NCBI GenBank assembly: GCA_029338875.1
Contig: JAQYBF010000070.1
Location: 1 to 61,351, forward strand
From: Lachnospiraceae bacterium
GTDB taxonomy: Bacteria > Bacillota > Clostridia > Lachnospirales > Lachnospiraceae
Direction: 5' to 3'
Length of the DNA stretch: 61,351 nucleotides
The position numbers were made by a program, and so were the translations under genes. Positions 1 through 7,082 of the stretch are shown here, in pieces. Positions within the stretch are counted from its first letter, which is position 1. Each line of letters begins with the position of its first letter. Below the pieces are notes generated by a model. The model had not been told where the DNA came from. It ran no database searches and saw nothing but the letters and a program-made list of their open reading frames with translations.

Positions 1-44
1 CAGGCACCTGAAGCCTGCGCGTCTGCCAATTCCGCCACTTCTGC
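1..44 (-). tRNA. tRNA-Leu(CAG), 5' part only
   Basis: Reading the minus strand from 44, the acceptor strand GCAGAAG is followed by a D arm with GAATTGGCAGA and a 5-bp anticodon stem around the loop TTCAGGT, which gives anticodon CAG. The 3' half lies beyond the left edge of the window. It follows the next tRNA gene by only 4 nt, so the two are surely cotranscribed. Confidence 0.9.
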
Positions 45-48
45 AGAG

Positions 49-132
49 TGCGGAAGATGGGACTTGAACCCACACGACATTGCTGCCACAAGATCCTTAG
101 TCTTGCTCGTCTGCCAATTCCGACACTTCCGC
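49..132 (-). tRNA. tRNA-Leu(AAG)
   Basis: A complete class II tRNA of 84 nt: acceptor GCGGAAG/CTTCCGC, D stem TCG/CGA, anticodon stem CAAGA/TCTTG around loop CTAAGGA (anticodon AAG), variable-arm stem GGCA/TGTC, T arm GTGGG-TTCAAGT-CCCAT, and discriminator A. CCA is not encoded. An A at the first anticodon position is uncommon for bacterial leucine tRNAs and would probably be deaminated to inosine. Confidence 0.93.
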
Positions 133-181
133 TCTTTGCACTTTTCTGTGCTTTTGTCTGCCGCTCACCGGCGACTATGTT

Positions 182-210
182 ATAGTATCAAATCTTATTT
201 CTGATGTCAA
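182..210 (-). promoter_or_regulatory. sigma-70 promoter of the tRNA-Leu pair
   Basis: On the minus strand TTGACA (210-205) and TACTAT (187-182) are separated by exactly 17 nt. It reads toward the tRNA genes and lies about 50 nt upstream of the first mature 5' end. Confidence 0.8.
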
Positions 211-257
211 ATGTTTTCTTGAAAATTTTACGAATTTCTTTCGACGGCTGCGCTGAT

Positions 258-1523
258 TTACTTCTGTACTGGTCTATCTTTGTTCTCCTTTGATGCAGCT
301 TCCGCAGAAGCAGCAGTGCCGGCTTCTGTAATGGGGTCCGGATCCTCGATCTGCCGCCGCTCATGGAGATAATGGATCAGCTTCTCGAAATAGAGCTTTA
401 CAAGGGCGCCGCAGGGGACGGCCAGGATCATGCCGACAAAGCCGCCGACTTTTCCTCCGATGATCAGGGATGCGATGACCAGAAGCGGGTGGATCTGGAT
501 GGCATTGGACAGGAATTTTGGGTTGATGATATTTCCGTCGATGGTCTGGATGACGAAGACGACGATTAATGAGACAATCAGCTTTTCCGGATTCCAGTTT
601 AAGATATTGACCAGGATGACAGAAACATAGGCCACGAAGGGACCGACATAGGGGATCAGATTTCCGATTCCGGTGAGGATTCCGATCAGAATCGAGTAGC
701 GGAGGCCGACCAGGGACAGGCCGATGCTGACGACGGTGGCCATGAAGATAGCATCGATGAGCTGGCCGCGGATGTAACCGGAGAAGACCTGGTCTGCATT
801 TCGAATAAAGGAGCGGATATGGCTCCAGGATTTCTTGGGAAGCATGGCCTTAAAGGAACTGCCCCAGTAGCGCTTCAGGCCCTCGCCGTCCAGCTGGAAG
901 TAGATGGCGAAAATGATGGCGAAGAGCAGACTGGAGAGGGTAGACGGAAGGCTTGTGACCATATTGCTGACCTGATTGGCGGCAGACCCGGCCAGGTTTA
1001 AGACCGAGGATTTCAGAGGCTTCAGATACTGCTCCAGATCGCTGGATGAGACATTCAGATTGTTGAGAAAGCTCGTCAGATTCTTGTAGAGACTGTTGAC
1101 CGAATCACTGATGCCGGAAAGCATGGTCGCAATGTTGCTGTCCTTGGCTACAGAGATATCCTTGGTCACGGCTGAGACGATCAGGAATAAAACAAGGGCG
1201 ATTCCGAGGACAATGATAATGCCGGTCAGGGCAACGGCAGCCGGCCGGGACCGAGTGCCTTTTTTCCGGAAGAAGGGAATCTTCTGGAACTGCTTCTGGA
1301 AGAAATTATCCAGGGGATAGAGGAGGTAGGCGATGGCAAAACCGAGAATCAGCGGCTTGAAGAGGATATTCATCCAGGACAGGCTGGTTCCAATCGCGCT
1401 TCCGATCAGACCGAGATGGCTCAGGATCTGAAGGATCACATAGGCAATTACAACGGTCCAGATAATATACCAGGAGATCTGGCTGTATTTCCGGTTTTCC
1501 ATTTTCTTAAATAATTTTCTCAT
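258..1523 (-). CDS. AI-2E family transporter (YtvI/PerM-like)
   Basis: The 421-residue protein has the AI-2E exporter family layout: two N-terminal membrane segments, a soluble region around residues 115-195, then a bundle of about six hydrophobic segments with the typical GLRYSILIGILTGIGN and PYVGPF stretches. Family members export small molecules, including autoinducer-2 in some species or ions in others; the substrate here is unknown. I place the start at 1523 because AAGGAG lies 8 nt upstream; an in-frame ATG 14 codons earlier has no good ribosome site. The acidic, Ala/Glu-rich C-terminal tail (about 30 residues) is probably cytoplasmic. The gene stands alone between the tRNA promoter and a 380-bp intergenic region. 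Confidence 0.85.
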   Translation of the reverse strand: MRKLFKKMENRKYSQISWYIIWTVVIAYVILQILSHLGLIGSAIGTSLSWMNILFKPLILGFAIAYLLYPLDNFFQKQFQKIPFFRKKGTRSRPAAVALTGIIIVLGIALVLFLIVSAVTKDISVAKDSNIATMLSGISDSVNSLYKNLTSFLNNLNVSSSDLEQYLKPLKSSVLNLAGSAANQVSNMVTSLPSTLSSLLFAIIFAIYFQLDGEGLKRYWGSSFKAMLPKKSWSHIRSFIRNADQVFSGYIRGQLIDAIFMATVVSIGLSLVGLRYSILIGILTGIGNLIPYVGPFVAYVSVILVNILNWNPEKLIVSLIVVFVIQTIDGNIINPKFLSNAIQIHPLLVIASLIIGGKVGGFVGMILAVPCGALVKLYFEKLIHYLHERRQIEDPDPITEAGTAASAEAASKENKDRPVQK

Positions 1524-1670
1524 GAGGGATGCTCCTTGGGGATAATTTTTATCGTATGAATCCAAAGCGGCCAGAGGCTGGCTGTTGATGATTCCTTGAT
1601 TTCGATCTTTTGAGTTTGAATCTTTTCTGGTTTCAATCCTTTCGGATCGGAAGCTTCTTAAATTTCAAGC

Positions 1671-1688
1671 TCCCGGCTTTAGCCGGGA
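1671..1688 (+). repeat. hairpin resembling an IS200/IS605 right end
   Basis: TCCCGGC-TTTA-GCCGGGA is a perfect 7-bp stem with a four-base loop, followed by TGTGGTTGAC. From memory, hairpins of the form CCCSGGC-TTTA-GCCSGGG followed by GGTTGAC or GGTTCAC are typical of the transposon right end and TnpB omega-RNA 3' end in Clostridia. No tnpA or tnpB is present here, so this would be a scar or an orphan guide RNA. No T-run follows, so it is a poor terminator. Confidence 0.35.
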
Positions 1689-1693
1689 TGTGG

Positions 1694-1722
1694 TTGACTC
1701 AGAAACAAATTAAAGATAGAGT
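1694..1722 (+). promoter_or_regulatory. possible lrgA promoter
   Basis: TTGACT and TAGAGT are separated by 17 nt. The -10 match is weak and the start codon is about 180 nt downstream. Confidence 0.3.
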
Positions 1723-1871
1723 AGCATAATTCAACCCCATTATCCAGATAAAAGCAAGGACTCCGCAAGTGCTAAAAAACAAATTAAGGAGGAGAGATTC
1801 ATGGACAGGAAACCTGGCAAAACCTATAATAATAGCGGGAAAGATCGTGGGTGAAAGCTTCTTTGCATCCC

Positions 1872-1882
1872 GGTCTATATTT
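1872..1882 (+). repeat. GGTCTATATTT motif, copy 1
   Basis: An exact copy of an 11-mer found six times in the window, located in the lrgA leader just upstream of its ribosome site. Confidence 0.5.
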
Positions 1883-1901
1883 ATCAGAAAGGACCCTCGT
1901 T

Positions 1902-2408
1902 ATGAAATACATGAAACAGTTCGGCATCATCCTCATCGTTACCTGTGTGGGTGAATTTCTGCATCATTTTCTGCCGCTTCCGATTCCGGGCAGCATCTAT
2001 GGACTGGTGCTGATGCTGGTTCTTCTCTGCACCCATGCCCTTCATATCGAGGATGTCAAGGATACGGCGGAGTTTCTGATCGAGATCATGCCGCTCATGT
2101 TTATTCCGGCGGCTGTCGGCCTCCTGACGGCATGGACTGACCTCAAGCCGGTTCTGATTCCGATCCTGGTGATCACGGTGGTTTCCACTGTTCTGGTCAT
2201 GGGAGTTACCGGTACCGTAACGCAGGCGATTATGCGGCTTCGCAAAAGACAGACCTCCCACACCGATGCCATCATCAGTGCTGAGGTGGCCCAGGAGCGT
2301 CATGAGAGAAATATGATTCCTCTGGATCGGAGGCTGCGGCTGAAGATCAAGAAGCAGTACATTCGCGACAAGCGCTGGCGGCGGGATCATTTCGGGAAGA
2401 AATCATAA
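1902..2408 (+). CDS. lrgA: LrgA/CidA family holin-like protein
   Basis: A 168-residue membrane protein whose first ~120 residues show the LrgA/CidA pattern: an N-terminal hydrophobic segment, the LPLPIPGSIYGLVLM signature around residues 23-37, and the EIMPLMFIPAAVGL segment. The family forms holin-like membrane oligomers, linked to control of murein hydrolases, and in some bacteria to pyruvate uptake. The basic, Arg/Lys-rich tail of about 45 residues is longer than usual and likely cytoplasmic. The start is at 1902, 8 nt after AAAGGA; an upstream in-frame ATG at 1851 lacks a ribosome site. lrgB follows after 49 nt, so the two form an operon. Confidence 0.85.
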   Translation: MKYMKQFGIILIVTCVGEFLHHFLPLPIPGSIYGLVLMLVLLCTHALHIEDVKDTAEFLIEIMPLMFIPAAVGLLTAWTDLKPVLIPILVITVVSTVLVMGVTGTVTQAIMRLRKRQTSHTDAIISAEVAQERHERNMIPLDRRLRLKIKKQYIRDKRWRRDHFGKKS

Positions 2409-2457
2409 GAATCAGAAGGAAGGATCGAAATTCGAAGGATTCGGAAAGGCATTTGTT

Positions 2458-3159
2458 ATGGAAAGTATCAGCGGTGTAATCGCTCTGTCAGCGACATTTG
2501 GTGTAGTAATCAGTATCATCGGCTACTGGCTCGGAGTCGTGATCCGGAATAAAACGGGACTGTCGATCTGCAATCCCCTTCTGATCTCGATTATTTTTGT
2601 TATGGTGATCTTAAGCGTTTTCCATATCGATTATGCGGATTACAACAAGAGTGCCCGGTATCTGTCCTATCTTCTGACGCCGGCGACGGTCAGTCTGGCT
2701 ATTCCTCTCTATCTGCACATTGAACGGCTAAAGAGGAACTGGGTTGGCATTATCGTGGGACTTCTGGCCGGCTCTATCACATCCATGGGCTCTGTCCTTG
2801 CTATGTCGGTTCTCTTCAAGCTGTCTCACAAGCATTATGTCACCCTGCTTCCCAAGTCCATCACCACGGCCATCGGCATGAGTGTATCGGATGAGCTGGG
2901 CGGAGTTGTGACGATTTCCGTGGCTGTCATCATCGTGACCGGTATTCTGGGAAATGTCATTGCGGTTTCGGTCTGTAAGCTTTTTCGGATTACGGACCCT
3001 GTGGCCAAAGGTCTGGCCATCGGTGCAGCCGCCCATGCGATCGGTACCTCCAAGGCTATGGAGATGGGCGACATCGAAGGCGCCATGGCATCCCTGGCCA
3101 TCGTGGTCAATGGACTGATTACGGTCATTGGGGCAAGCTTCTTTGCGATGCTCTATTGA
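2458..3159 (+). CDS. lrgB: LrgB/CidB family membrane protein
   Basis: A 233-residue integral membrane protein with the LrgB family pattern, including LLTPATVSLAIPLY near residues 77-90, the KSITTAIGM stretch near 133-141 and the AAAHAIGTSKAMEMG segment near 190-204. It pairs with LrgA; roles reported for the family are modulation of autolysis and overflow or pyruvate transport. GGAAAGG lies 8 nt before the ATG. The length matches the family (about 230). The stop codon overlaps the inverted copy of the GGTCTATATTT motif. Confidence 0.9.
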   Translation: MESISGVIALSATFGVVISIIGYWLGVVIRNKTGLSICNPLLISIIFVMVILSVFHIDYADYNKSARYLSYLLTPATVSLAIPLYLHIERLKRNWVGIIVGLLAGSITSMGSVLAMSVLFKLSHKHYVTLLPKSITTAIGMSVSDELGGVVTISVAVIIVTGILGNVIAVSVCKLFRITDPVAKGLAIGAAAHAIGTSKAMEMGDIEGAMASLAIVVNGLITVIGASFFAMLY

Positions 3160-3169
3160 AATATAGACC
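3159..3169 (-). repeat. GGTCTATATTT motif, copy 2 (inverted)
   Basis: AAATATAGACC begins at the last base of the lrgB stop codon. With copy 1 it brackets lrgAB in opposite orientations. Confidence 0.5.
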
Positions 3170-3191
3170 AAAATCCGGCTTACCTAAGAAA

Positions 3192-3290
3192 TACCTCGGG
3201 ATCGAAGAGTTTTTTGATTTCCGAGGTACATTTTTCTGAATTTCGGCCGAGTTGTACCTCGGGATTGAAGATTCTTTGATTTCCGAGGTA
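3192..3290. repeat. two direct repeats, each a hairpin
   Basis: Two about 40-nt near-identical repeats, 63 nt apart. Each has perfect 8-bp arms TACCTCGG and CCGAGGTA (3192-3199/3221-3228 and 3255-3262/3283-3290) around a 20-21-nt loop, with ATTT after the right arm. A minus-strand reading frame covering them (3180-3434) only encodes the repeat and is not called. Function unknown; a REP-like element or a binding site is possible. Confidence 0.8.
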
Positions 3291-3352
3291 TATTTCCCAA
3301 TTTAATGCCAGGCAGTAAACAGTACAGGGGAGTTTTATTATCAAATAATACC

Positions 3353-3390
3353 GCCCGGGGAGGAAATAATCTGATCCTTCCCGGGCTTTT
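3353..3390 (+). terminator. rho-independent terminator downstream of lrgAB
   Basis: GCCCGGGGAGGA pairs with TCCTTCCCGGGC around a 10-nt loop and is followed by TTTT. Confidence 0.75.
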
Positions 3391-3425
3391 CTGACCTTAG
3401 GGTTCAAAAAAGTTCTCGAATTTTC

Positions 3426-3454
3426 TTGACACATACCCTAGAGGGGTATATTAT
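3426..3454 (+). promoter_or_regulatory. csoR-copA promoter with CsoR operator in the spacer
   Basis: TTGACA (3426-3431) and TATTAT (3449-3454) are 17 nt apart. The spacer holds ATACCCTA-G-AGGGGTAT (3433-3449), a close match to the known CsoR operator core TACCC-N-GGGTA. CsoR bound here would cover the promoter until Cu(I) releases it. Confidence 0.85.
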
Positions 3455-3467
3455 CTGTATCGGAAGA

Positions 3468-3486
3468 GATACCCGGATAGGGTATC
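3468..3486 (+). promoter_or_regulatory. second CsoR-like dyad in the 5' leader
   Basis: GATACCC-N5-GGGTATC is a perfect 7-bp inverted repeat sharing the ATACCC core with the promoter operator. It lies just downstream of the expected transcription start and upstream of the csoR ribosome site. Confidence 0.6.
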
Positions 3487-3523
3487 GACAATAGATAAGA
3501 TGAATAGAATAGGAGGCTGCTTT

Positions 3524-3859
3524 ATGGCAAGTGAAGCAATCGATCTGGAAAAGAATAAAGAGGAATCCCTTCCTCCCTGCTGCCGTCACACCAACCGGTC
3601 CGAGGAGACCAAGAAGGCTCTCCTGACCCGCCTGAAGAAGGCAGAGGGACAGATCCGAGGAATTGAAAAGATGGTCGAAAACGATCTCTACTGTCCAGAT
3701 ATCCTGATCCAGGTGTCGGCAGTCACCAGCGCTCTGAACAGCTTCAACAAGGTACTCTTACAGGAGCACATCAAGGGCTGCGTGACCAGAGACATCAAGG
3801 CAGGAAAGGACGAGTCCGTAGATGAGCTCTGCAAGGTTCTGCAGAAGCTGATGAAGTAA
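3524..3859 (+). CDS. csoR: CsoR family copper-sensing repressor
   Basis: A 111-residue all-helical DUF156 protein. The Cu(I) ligand set Cys-His-Cys is at C57 (LYCPDIL), H82 and C86 (EHIKGC), and the RLKKAEGQIRGIEKM segment is the DNA-binding helix of the family. The N-terminal extension PPCCRH adds two more Cys and a His. Start chosen at 3524, 7 nt after AGGAGG; an ATG at 3500 has no ribosome site. It is autoregulated through the dyads upstream and precedes copA, which it is expected to repress in the absence of copper. The family also includes sensors of other stress signals, but the His and second Cys and the copA neighbour favour copper. Confidence 0.93.
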   Translation: MASEAIDLEKNKEESLPPCCRHTNRSEETKKALLTRLKKAEGQIRGIEKMVENDLYCPDILIQVSAVTSALNSFNKVLLQEHIKGCVTRDIKAGKDESVDELCKVLQKLMK

Positions 3860-3975
3860 GTAATGAAAAGCAGATTCCGGATATCTGTTTTGTATCAGTT
3901 ACTTGCATCTTTACAGAAATAAGTAATGAAAAGCAGATTCCGGCGGCTGTCAGGTATCTGTTACCTGCATCTTTA
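3858..3975. repeat. tandem ~55-nt direct repeat between csoR and copA
   Basis: Copy 1 (3858-3913) starts in the csoR stop codon and copy 2 is at 3921-3975. Both begin AAGTAATGAAAAGCAGATT and end GTTACYTGCATCTTTA. The middle has diverged. It looks like a local duplication of the leader. Confidence 0.8.
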
Positions 3976-3997
3976 AAGTAAGGAGGTTCCTCAGAGA

Positions 3998-6829
3998 ATG
4001 AAGCAGTATATTGTTACCGGAATGAGCTGCGCCGCCTGCCAGGCCCATGTCGAGAAGGCAGTCAGCAAGCTCCCGGATGTAAAAAATGTTTCGGTCTCCC
4101 TTCTGACCAATTCCATGGCTGTCGATGGAGACGCCTCGGATGAGGAGATCGTAAAGGCCGTGGAGGACGCCGGCTACGGCGCAAAGCCCAGAGATGCGGC
4201 AGAAGAGAGCAGCGGTTCGGACTCTTCCCAGGCCGGCTCAATGTCCAGAGCTATCGCGGCAGAGGAGGATGCCTTAAAGGACCGGTCGACGCCGAGACTT
4301 CTCCGGAGACTCAAGCTTTCCATCGGTTTCCTTATTGTCCTTATGTATTTCACCATGGGCCACAACATGCTGGGCTGGCCGGTTCCGCCCTTCCTGGTTC
4401 ATAACCATATTGGACTGGCCATCCTTCAGATGCTGATCGCCATGATCGTCATGTACATCAACCGGGACTTCTTTATTTCCGGTTTCCGTTCCCTGGCCCA
4501 CCGGGCCCCGAACATGGATGCCCTGGTCGCCCTCGGTTCCTCGGTATCCTTCGGCTGGTCGCTCTACATTTTATTCCGGATGACCTGGATGGTGACCAAT
4601 GGCGTGTCAAATATGGACCTCATGTCCATGTATCATAATCAGCTCTACTTTGAATCTGCAGCGATGATCCCGGCCCTGATCACTGTCGGAAAAACCCTGG
4701 AGTCCTATTCCAAGGGCAGAACGACGGATGCTTTGAAGAATCTGGTCAAGATGGCGCCGAAGACCGCAGTTCTGGAGCGTGACGGAAAAGAGGTCGAGGT
4801 CGGAATCGACGAAGTGAAGCTGGGCGATGTCTTCATCGTAAAGCCGGGGTCTTCGGTTCCGGTGGATGGTGTCATCATCGAAGGAAGCAGTGCGGTTGAT
4901 GAATCGGCTCTGACCGGTGAGTCCATTCCGGTCGACAAGACCGTGGATGATACCGTAAGCGCTGCAACCATGAACCGGTCCGGCTATTTCAAGGCCAGGG
5001 CCACAAGAATCGGCAAGGATACGACCTTTGCCCAGATCATTCAGATGGTCAGCGATGCGGCTGCCACCAAGGCTCCCATTGCAAGAATTGCAGATAAGGT
5101 TTCCGGCGTCTTCGTTCCTTCGGTTATGACCATCGCCCTGCTCGTCGGAATCATCTGGCTGATCCTGGGTGCCGGCCCGGCTTACGCGGTTGAGAAGGCC
5201 ATTGCCGTTCTCGTTGTCTCCTGCCCCTGTGCTCTCGGCCTGGCAACACCGGTTGCCATCATGGTCGGAAATGGTGTCGGAGCCAGAAACGGTATTCTCT
5301 TCAAGACCAGTGAAGCTCTGGAGAATGCCGGAAAGCTGAAGACCGTTGCTCTGGATAAGACCGGAACCATTACAGAGGGCCAGCCTTATGTGACAGATAT
5401 TTTCCCGGCAGAGGGTGTAACTAAGACCGAGCTCCTGACAAAGGCCTTTGCCCTGGAAGAGAAATCCGAGCACCCTCTGGCCAGAGCTATTGTGGAAATG
5501 GCAGACCAGCGCGGAATCAAGGCTGAACCGGCGGACGATTTCAAGGCTTTGTCCGGACACGGTCTGACCGGAACGATTGACGGAGAGACCTGTTACGGCG
5601 GCTCCGGAAGCTTTATGGAAAGTCTGACCGAGGTTCCTTCTTCCTTAAAGAAGCAGGCAGATGATTTGGCAGGCCAGGGCAAGACGCCGCTCTTCTTTGC
5701 TCAGGGCAAGAAGGTTCTTGGAATTCTTGCCGTAGCCGATGTCATCAAACCGGATTCTGCAAGAGCCGTGAAGGAAATGCAGAAGATGGGCATCAAGGTT
5801 GTTATGCTGACCGGTGATAATGAGAAGACTGCAAATGCCATCGGAAAGGAAGCCGGTGTGGACCGCGTCATCGCCGGTGTCCTTCCGGACGGAAAGGAAG
5901 CTGCCATCCGCGAGCTTCAGAAGGAAGGCACGGTTGCTATGGTTGGCGATGGCATCAACGATGCGCCGGCCCTTATGCGGTCGGATGTCGGCATTGCCAT
6001 CGGGGCCGGAACCGATGTAGCCATCGATTCGGCGGATATCGTCCTTATGAACTCCCGACTGACCGATGCTTCGGCAGCCATCCGCCTGTCCCGGGCTACC
6101 TTAAGGAATATTCATGAAAACCTCTTCTGGGCCTTTGCCTATAATGTTATACTGATTCCAATCGCAGCAGGACTCTATGCACACTGGGGTGTCAATATGA
6201 ATCCCATGTGGGGTGCCGCAGCCATGGCACTGTCGAGCTTTACTGTCTGCATGAATGCCCTGAGGATCAACCTTTTCAAGATTTACGGAAAGGGGCAGAA
6301 GCCGGCGGATGCGGCTGCACAGAAAACAGCAGAAGCTGGACAGAAGCCGGCGGAGCAGAATGCAGGACAGACCGGGAAACAGGATGCTGTGGATACGAAA
6401 AAGCAGGCCACAGAGCAGAAGACAGCAACTGTGAACAGTGCAGCGGTCGGAAATGAAAATACGACCGCATCTGTCAATCATGCAGGTGATACAGAAGAAA
6501 ATACGAGAACTTCAGTAAATACAGGAACTGTGGAAGCAGTAAAATCAACTACAGCAACAGAAAAAGAGGAAACAGCAAAAACAACCGCAGCAGTAACAGA
6601 AGAAAAGGAGAAAGAAACCATGACAGAAACAATCAAAGTAAACGGAATGATGTGCCACAACTGTGAGAATCACGTAAAGAAGGCTCTCGAGGCTCTGGAC
6701 AATGTACAGAGCGCAAGTGCAGATCATGAGAAGAACATTGCTGTTATCGAGACCACCGGCCCGGTATCCGAGGATGCCATCCGCCAGGCTATCGTCGATG
6801 AGGGATACGAATTCGCAGGAATTGAGTGA
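3998..6829 (+). CDS. copA: Cu(I) P1B-ATPase with C-terminal CopZ-like domain
   Basis: A 943-residue copper exporter. In order: an HMA domain with C11-A-A-C14 (residues 1-66), eight membrane segments, the actuator loop TGES, the metal-binding CPC motif at 409-411, the phosphorylated DKTGT at D453, SEHP in the nucleotide domain, and GDGIND at 650-655. This ends near residue 760. An Ala/Thr/Glu/Lys-rich linker of about 110 residues then leads to a second HMA domain (875-943) with C886-H-N-C889. A typical CopA ends after the last membrane helices, so the C-terminal part is a fused copper chaperone. GGAGG precedes the start by 11 nt. No separate copZ is seen in the window. Expected role: removal of cytoplasmic copper. 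Confidence 0.95.
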   Translation: MKQYIVTGMSCAACQAHVEKAVSKLPDVKNVSVSLLTNSMAVDGDASDEEIVKAVEDAGYGAKPRDAAEESSGSDSSQAGSMSRAIAAEEDALKDRSTPRLLRRLKLSIGFLIVLMYFTMGHNMLGWPVPPFLVHNHIGLAILQMLIAMIVMYINRDFFISGFRSLAHRAPNMDALVALGSSVSFGWSLYILFRMTWMVTNGVSNMDLMSMYHNQLYFESAAMIPALITVGKTLESYSKGRTTDALKNLVKMAPKTAVLERDGKEVEVGIDEVKLGDVFIVKPGSSVPVDGVIIEGSSAVDESALTGESIPVDKTVDDTVSAATMNRSGYFKARATRIGKDTTFAQIIQMVSDAAATKAPIARIADKVSGVFVPSVMTIALLVGIIWLILGAGPAYAVEKAIAVLVVSCPCALGLATPVAIMVGNGVGARNGILFKTSEALENAGKLKTVALDKTGTITEGQPYVTDIFPAEGVTKTELLTKAFALEEKSEHPLARAIVEMADQRGIKAEPADDFKALSGHGLTGTIDGETCYGGSGSFMESLTEVPSSLKKQADDLAGQGKTPLFFAQGKKVLGILAVADVIKPDSARAVKEMQKMGIKVVMLTGDNEKTANAIGKEAGVDRVIAGVLPDGKEAAIRELQKEGTVAMVGDGINDAPALMRSDVGIAIGAGTDVAIDSADIVLMNSRLTDASAAIRLSRATLRNIHENLFWAFAYNVILIPIAAGLYAHWGVNMNPMWGAAAMALSSFTVCMNALRINLFKIYGKGQKPADAAAQKTAEAGQKPAEQNAGQTGKQDAVDTKKQATEQKTATVNSAAVGNENTTASVNHAGDTEENTRTSVNTGTVEAVKSTTATEKEETAKTTAAVTEEKEKETMTETIKVNGMMCHNCENHVKKALEALDNVQSASADHEKNIAVIETTGPVSEDAIRQAIVDEGYEFAGIE
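6620..6829 (+). CDS. possible separately translated CopZ-like chaperone within copA
   Basis: Within copA and in the same frame, AAGGAG at 6605-6610 stands 9 nt before an ATG that begins exactly at the C-terminal HMA domain, giving a complete 69-residue CopZ-sized protein with CHNC. Adjacent Lys/Glu codons are purine-rich, so the site may be accidental. If used, one gene would supply both pump and free chaperone, as E. coli copA does by frameshifting. Confidence 0.35.
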   Translation: MTETIKVNGMMCHNCENHVKKALEALDNVQSASADHEKNIAVIETTGPVSEDAIRQAIVDEGYEFAGIE

Positions 6830-6867
6830 TATCGACCCAACATAGACCATCTCATAAGGAAGATTAA

Positions 6868-6916
6868 AATCAGGGAATATCTGCTGAACCAAATGGCGGA
6901 TGTTCCCTGATTTTTT
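6868..6916 (+). terminator. rho-independent terminator after copA
   Basis: AATCAGGGAA pairs with TTCCCTGATT around a 25-nt loop, and the right arm runs into six T residues. Confidence 0.85.
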
Positions 6917-6922
6917 CTGCCC

Positions 6923-6933
6923 GGTCTATATTT
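6923..6933 (+). repeat. GGTCTATATTT motif, copy 3
   Basis: Exact copy directly after the copA terminator, in the leader region of the next operon. A partial copy (CATAGACC) lies at 6841-6848. Confidence 0.5.
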
Positions 6934-7023
6934 CGCATGGTCAGCCAGCTGATTGCATCTGGGGAAACCCTGATGTCTGCAGATTCTTTCATAGCCACTT
7001 TCTTTCTCATCTGTCTAAGAAGT

Positions 7024-7051
7024 TTGACAAGTTTTCAATTCGGCTTATACT
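7024..7051 (+). promoter_or_regulatory. promoter of the two-component system
   Basis: TTGACA (7024-7029) and TATACT (7046-7051) are separated by 16 nt. The start codon is 32 nt downstream. Confidence 0.75.
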
Positions 7052-7082
7052 TGAGGTATTAGTCGACTGAAGGGGGTCTGTT

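Larger units (their letters stand above)
1566..1901. other. intergenic region with hairpin and possible promoter
   Basis: No convincing gene is seen. 1580-1655 contains short T-rich repeats of the form GATT/TTGA with no clear role. 1671-1688 is a perfect 7-bp stem with loop TTTA. A possible promoter for lrgA follows. A reading frame at 1769-1954 overlaps the lrgA leader in another frame and resembles nothing. Confidence 0.6.

Noticed and set aside
1769-1954. A 61-codon frame upstream of lrgA
   Set aside because: Overlaps the lrgA start in a different frame, without similarity to known proteins.
3192-3290. CRISPR array
   Set aside because: Only two repeats with hairpins and no further units or cas genes.
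3180-3434. An 84-codon minus-strand frame over the twin hairpins and csoR promoter
   Set aside because: Its peptide is just a translation of the 40-nt DNA repeat and it overlaps the csoR operator.
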